From NCBI GenBank assembly GCA_030619585.1, contig JAUXBD010000048.1:1-7874 (forward strand): a stretch of 7,874 bases of DNA, written 5' to 3'. Within the stretch, counting starts at the first letter, position 1. The number at the start of each line of letters is the position of its first letter. This stretch comes from Desulfobacteraceae bacterium. GTDB taxonomy: Bacteria > Desulfobacterota > Desulfobacteria > Desulfobacterales > SURF-7. The notes under the pieces are model-generated. The model had not been told where the DNA came from and searched no databases. It was given only the letters and a program-made list of their open reading frames with translations. The position numbers and the translations under genes were made by a program. Below, piece by piece: positions 6,171 through 7,874 of this stretch.

Positions 6171-6521
6171 TCAGCCGTTAATTCTCTTTACAATTTTTTC
6201 AAGTTTTGTGCTTAATCTGGTGATTTCCTTTGAAATTGCCAGCAGTTCACTTTTAATTGTATCCAAGGTAGAAAACTCAGCATTTTTTAATGCTTGAATC
6301 TTCCTATTGGCAGGCCGCTGTTTGATGTAATACTCAAGCTTAAAAGCATCACTTTTTGATAGTTCGCAGCCGGAAGCAACTAATTTGACCGGCAGGCGTG
6401 ATTTGGTATATTTTGCGCCTTTTCCTGCATTATGTTTTGAAATACGGGATTTGATATCATTTGAAGTCCCGCAGTACAAAGAGTTGTCAGCACATTTTAA
6501 TATATAAACTTTCCAGGCCAT
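6171..6521 (-). CDS. GIY-YIG domain protein, YhbQ-like, with extended C-terminal tail
   Basis: This is a 116-residue protein. Residues 1-80 form a single GIY-YIG nuclease domain of the YhbQ/URI type: Y6 in VYIL and Y16 in LYCG stand for the two signature tyrosines, R26 in IKSRISKHN is the catalytic-arginine position, HNAGKGAKYTKSRLPVKLV follows, and E63 in LEYYIKQ is the metal-binding glutamate position. All expected key residues are present, so nuclease activity is possible. Residues about 84-116 (KSELLAISKEITRLSTKLEKI) form a predicted coiled-coil tail beyond the usual domain length. Family members are small and poorly characterised, with a likely role in DNA processing or repair. It starts 68 bp after the DUF3820 gene with only a weak AGAAG ribosome-binding site. 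Confidence 0.88.
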   Translation of the reverse strand: MAWKVYILKCADNSLYCGTSNDIKSRISKHNAGKGAKYTKSRLPVKLVASGCELSKSDAFKLEYYIKQRPANRKIQALKNAEFSTLDTIKSELLAISKEITRLSTKLEKIVKRING

Positions 6522-6589
6522 TTTTCTTCTTTTTGATACTGCAGAAAACTGTTTTGCTGCTCTCTTCCTTCAAGAATATACATCTGAAC

Positions 6590-6826
6590 TCATATGTCTT
6601 TCAATGGCTTGAAAAGGTACTCCAGGCCGTTTAACTTGATTTCATACACAATGCGTAACATCTCTCCAAGCTTACCTTTAGGAAACCCCTTTTGGGAAAA
6701 CCAGACCACATAGGGTTCCGGGAGATCAACTAACAGACGATCTTTATATTTCCCAAACGGCATACGCATCCTTGCCAACTCAAGCAGCAGTTCAGGATTG
6801 AGTGAAAGGTCGGCATCATTAACCAT
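6590..6826 (-). CDS. DUF3820 family protein
   Basis: This 78-residue protein matches the DUF3820 pattern almost end to end: MPFGKYK (22-28), DLPEPYVVWF (34-43), KGFPKGKLG (46-54) and YEIKLNGLEYLFKPL (61-75). The family (also labelled putative quorum-sensing-regulated virulence factor) has no established biochemical activity; similar segments occur attached to exonuclease or helicase domains in some proteins, so a nucleic-acid role is a guess. The ATG at 6826 has a weak AAGGAT (6839-6844) at a long 12-base distance. It lies upstream of the GIY-YIG gene on the same strand and may share its transcript. Confidence 0.87.
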   Translation of the reverse strand: MVNDADLSLNPELLLELARMRMPFGKYKDRLLVDLPEPYVVWFSQKGFPKGKLGEMLRIVYEIKLNGLEYLFKPLKDI

Positions 6827-6850
6827 AATGTTTTTTCTATATCCTTTTTC

Positions 6851-6889
6851 AGGTCTAACGTTCTCTTTATTGAGACCTATTAAAATAGG
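6851..6889 (-). repeat. Overlapping small hairpins upstream of the DUF3820 gene
   Basis: AGGTCT (6851-6856) pairs with AGACCT (6873-6878), and CCTATT (6876-6881) pairs with AATAGG (6884-6889) around a 2-base loop. The two share bases 6876-6878 and cannot both be complete. They lie 25-63 bp before the DUF3820 start, so they may be part of its 5' untranslated region. Confidence 0.4.
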
Positions 6890-6896
6890 GAAGATA

Positions 6897-6963
6897 GGGG
6901 GACACTCATGAATTTATAACAACTTTTTCATTCTTATTTAAAAGGAATAATTTCATGTCCCCC
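6897..6963. repeat. REP/MITE-like imperfect palindrome
   Basis: GGGGGACA (6897-6904) and TGTCCCCC (6956-6963) are perfect 8-bp ends. ATGAA (6908-6912) and TTCAT (6952-6956) continue the symmetry, and the AT-rich interior (to about 6920 and 6944) is still partly complementary, giving a 67-bp element. GGGGACA-ended palindromes of this sort are familiar from REP-like sequences mobilised by IS200-type REP-associated transposases in proteobacterial genomes; that link is inferred. The TTTT after the right arm would also let it work as a weak terminator on the + strand. Confidence 0.55.
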
Positions 6964-6967
6964 TTTT

Positions 6968-7036
6968 GCCAAATTTACTGTATGAGGTTTTTGTGAAAGA
7001 AATTAATAATTACCATGTTAACATTTTAAATTTGGC
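6968..7036. repeat. 10-bp inverted repeat across the HEPN gene stop
   Basis: GCCAAATTTA (6968-6977) is perfectly complementary to TAAATTTGGC (7027-7036) across 49 bp. The right arm overlaps the final codons and stop of the HEPN gene. A perfect 10-bp palindrome ATGTTAACAT (7015-7024) lies inside. It abuts the REP-like element with only TTTT between, so both may belong to one structured 3' region. Confidence 0.5.
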
Positions 7037-7874
7037 TTTTTGAGGGAACAAGAATAAAAGTTTGGTTTATTTTGGCCTTGAATTTTACTCTCATTGCAAC
7101 ATCTTGTTCAGAATACGGTTCTATTATTTTGTACTCCTTCCCTTTTATTTGTAGCTCTTGAATCTTTCCACTAAGAAAAAGATGAGATGTGTTAGCCGGT
7201 TGAGCAATGAGCATATCCCCAACCTGTAGTTTTAGATCTTTTATTTTCAAACATATGATACTATTTTTGTAAACAGAAATAGGCCGTCCTATCTTGATCC
7301 CATGATGCTGTGAAACAAAAGGTAAAGTACTTCGTTTGACCACGTCATATAAGGCTGGGCTGTAATTTTCAAAAAAGATAATGTAATCTAAAAGGATATT
7401 TTTTGATAGAACCTCATCAGGTGAAGACCCATGTGCGACCTCGTTTCTTCTATCTGCAAGATCATTTAAATAATAAAACACCGCTTTTGATTTTATATGA
7501 TCGATTTTTCGGTCAGGGTATTTTTCACGAAGGAACTTCTCGAAAATATGACTTTTTTGAACAAGACGAGAAACTTTTTGTATTCCAACTCTCGAAAAAA
7601 TCTCATCAATCACTTCAGTTCGGAAATTTGCTGTGTGTTGAGAAAAAGCATATGCGTTTATCTGATATTCCAACCCCCTATCAATGCATGAATATAAATT
7701 TGATATTATCTGTTCCGGCTGTGTTTCGGTTCGGGATCGTTGTTGTTCGCTTCGATTTATCAGACCAAAGGACAAATCCATATGGTTTTTTGTAATTGAT
7801 TTAGGCAAGTTTTCATAATCAGGAATAATTTTATTTAAATATTTAACATAAGCACCTACAAGAGCTTCGATGAA
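7026..7874 (-). CDS. HEPN-domain protein, RiboL-PSP/MAE_28990-like (5' end outside window)
   Basis: The frame is open from the right edge to TAA 7028-7026, giving 282 visible residues. A TTG at 7808 is not the start, because the frame continues to the edge with in-family sequence (EALVGAYVKYLN). Counting from the edge, residues 1-165 form the helical HEPN domain with the motif R143-N-E-V-A-H148 inside DLADRRNEVAHG, the RxxxxH signature of HEPN ribonucleases. Residues about 200-277 are beta-rich (VGDMLIAQP, SGKIQELQIKGKEY, VAMRVKFKAKI, TFILV) and resemble translation-factor domain 2 barrels. RiboL-PSP and MAE_28990 HEPN proteins are predicted RNases in defence, toxin or RNA-repair contexts. 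No partner antitoxin is visible; any partner may lie beyond the right edge. The gene is more AT-rich than sdhB, fitting accessory DNA. Confidence 0.82.
   Translation of the reverse strand, partial: FIEALVGAYVKYLNKIIPDYENLPKSITKNHMDLSFGLINRSEQQRSRTETQPEQIISNLYSCIDRGLEYQINAYAFSQHTANFRTEVIDEIFSRVGIQKVSRLVQKSHIFEKFLREKYPDRKIDHIKSKAVFYYLNDLADRRNEVAHGSSPDEVLSKNILLDYIIFFENYSPALYDVVKRSTLPFVSQHHGIKIGRPISVYKNSIICLKIKDLKLQVGDMLIAQPANTSHLFLSGKIQELQIKGKEYKIIEPYSEQDVAMRVKFKAKINQTFILVPSKSQI

Noticed and set aside
7403..7795. 130-codon open frame on the + strand opposite the HEPN gene
   Set aside because: It lies wholly inside a well-supported gene on the other strand, has no domain pattern and no good ribosome-binding site.
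7026..7808. HEPN gene starting at TTG 7808 as a complete gene
   Set aside because: The frame stays open to the window edge and the upstream residues (EALVGAYVKYLN) fit the HEPN family N-terminal helix, so the gene is cut by the edge.

Overview
The window reads as chromosomal DNA of an anaerobic Desulfobacterota-like bacterium, plausibly a Desulfobacteraceae-type sulfate reducer. This rests on protein character only: a Geobacter/sulfate-reducer style SdhB/FrdB, a YhbQ-type GIY-YIG protein and a DUF3820 protein. No rRNA or other phylogenetic marker is present, so the placement is an inference.

Left part (1-1898, + strand): the last codons of a succinate dehydrogenase/fumarate reductase flavoprotein overlap the GTG start of the iron-sulfur subunit (sdhB), the end of an sdhCAB-type operon. 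A weak terminator candidate and then an extended-SDR, epimerase-like protein follow. The SDR gene meets the next gene tail to tail with only 10 bp between stops.

Middle part (1909-5437, - strand): a compact three-gene unit is read in the order TPR protein, double-USP-like protein, ArsB/NhaD (IT superfamily) membrane permease, with gaps of 14 and 20 bp. A soluble scaffold, a degenerate universal-stress-type protein and a transporter in one transcript suggest a regulated transport or stress module. Its 277-bp upstream region holds competing inverted repeats on top of the cold-shock gene's terminator.

Cold-shock part (5639-6167, - strand): a CspA-family gene has a very strong ribosome-binding site, a leader of about 125 nt, a candidate promoter, an 11-bp tandem repeat just upstream of it, and a possible 27-residue basic leader peptide whose stop codon abuts the csp ribosome-binding site. 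Further upstream, two perfect 7-bp inverted repeats interleave (A-B-A'-B'), and the last arm is followed by T5 on the + strand.

Right part (6171-7874, - strand, visibly more AT-rich): a GIY-YIG protein with a coiled-coil-like tail, a DUF3820 protein, a palindrome-rich intergenic stretch that looks like a REP/MITE-type element, and a HEPN-domain protein (RxxxxH ribonuclease motif) cut by the right edge. The C-terminal half of the HEPN protein looks like a translation-factor-type beta barrel. This is the most accessory-looking part.

I do not see a complete new system. The best leads are the csp leader peptide, the interleaved repeats, the HEPN plus beta-barrel protein with adjoining palindromes, and the TPR/USP/permease operon.
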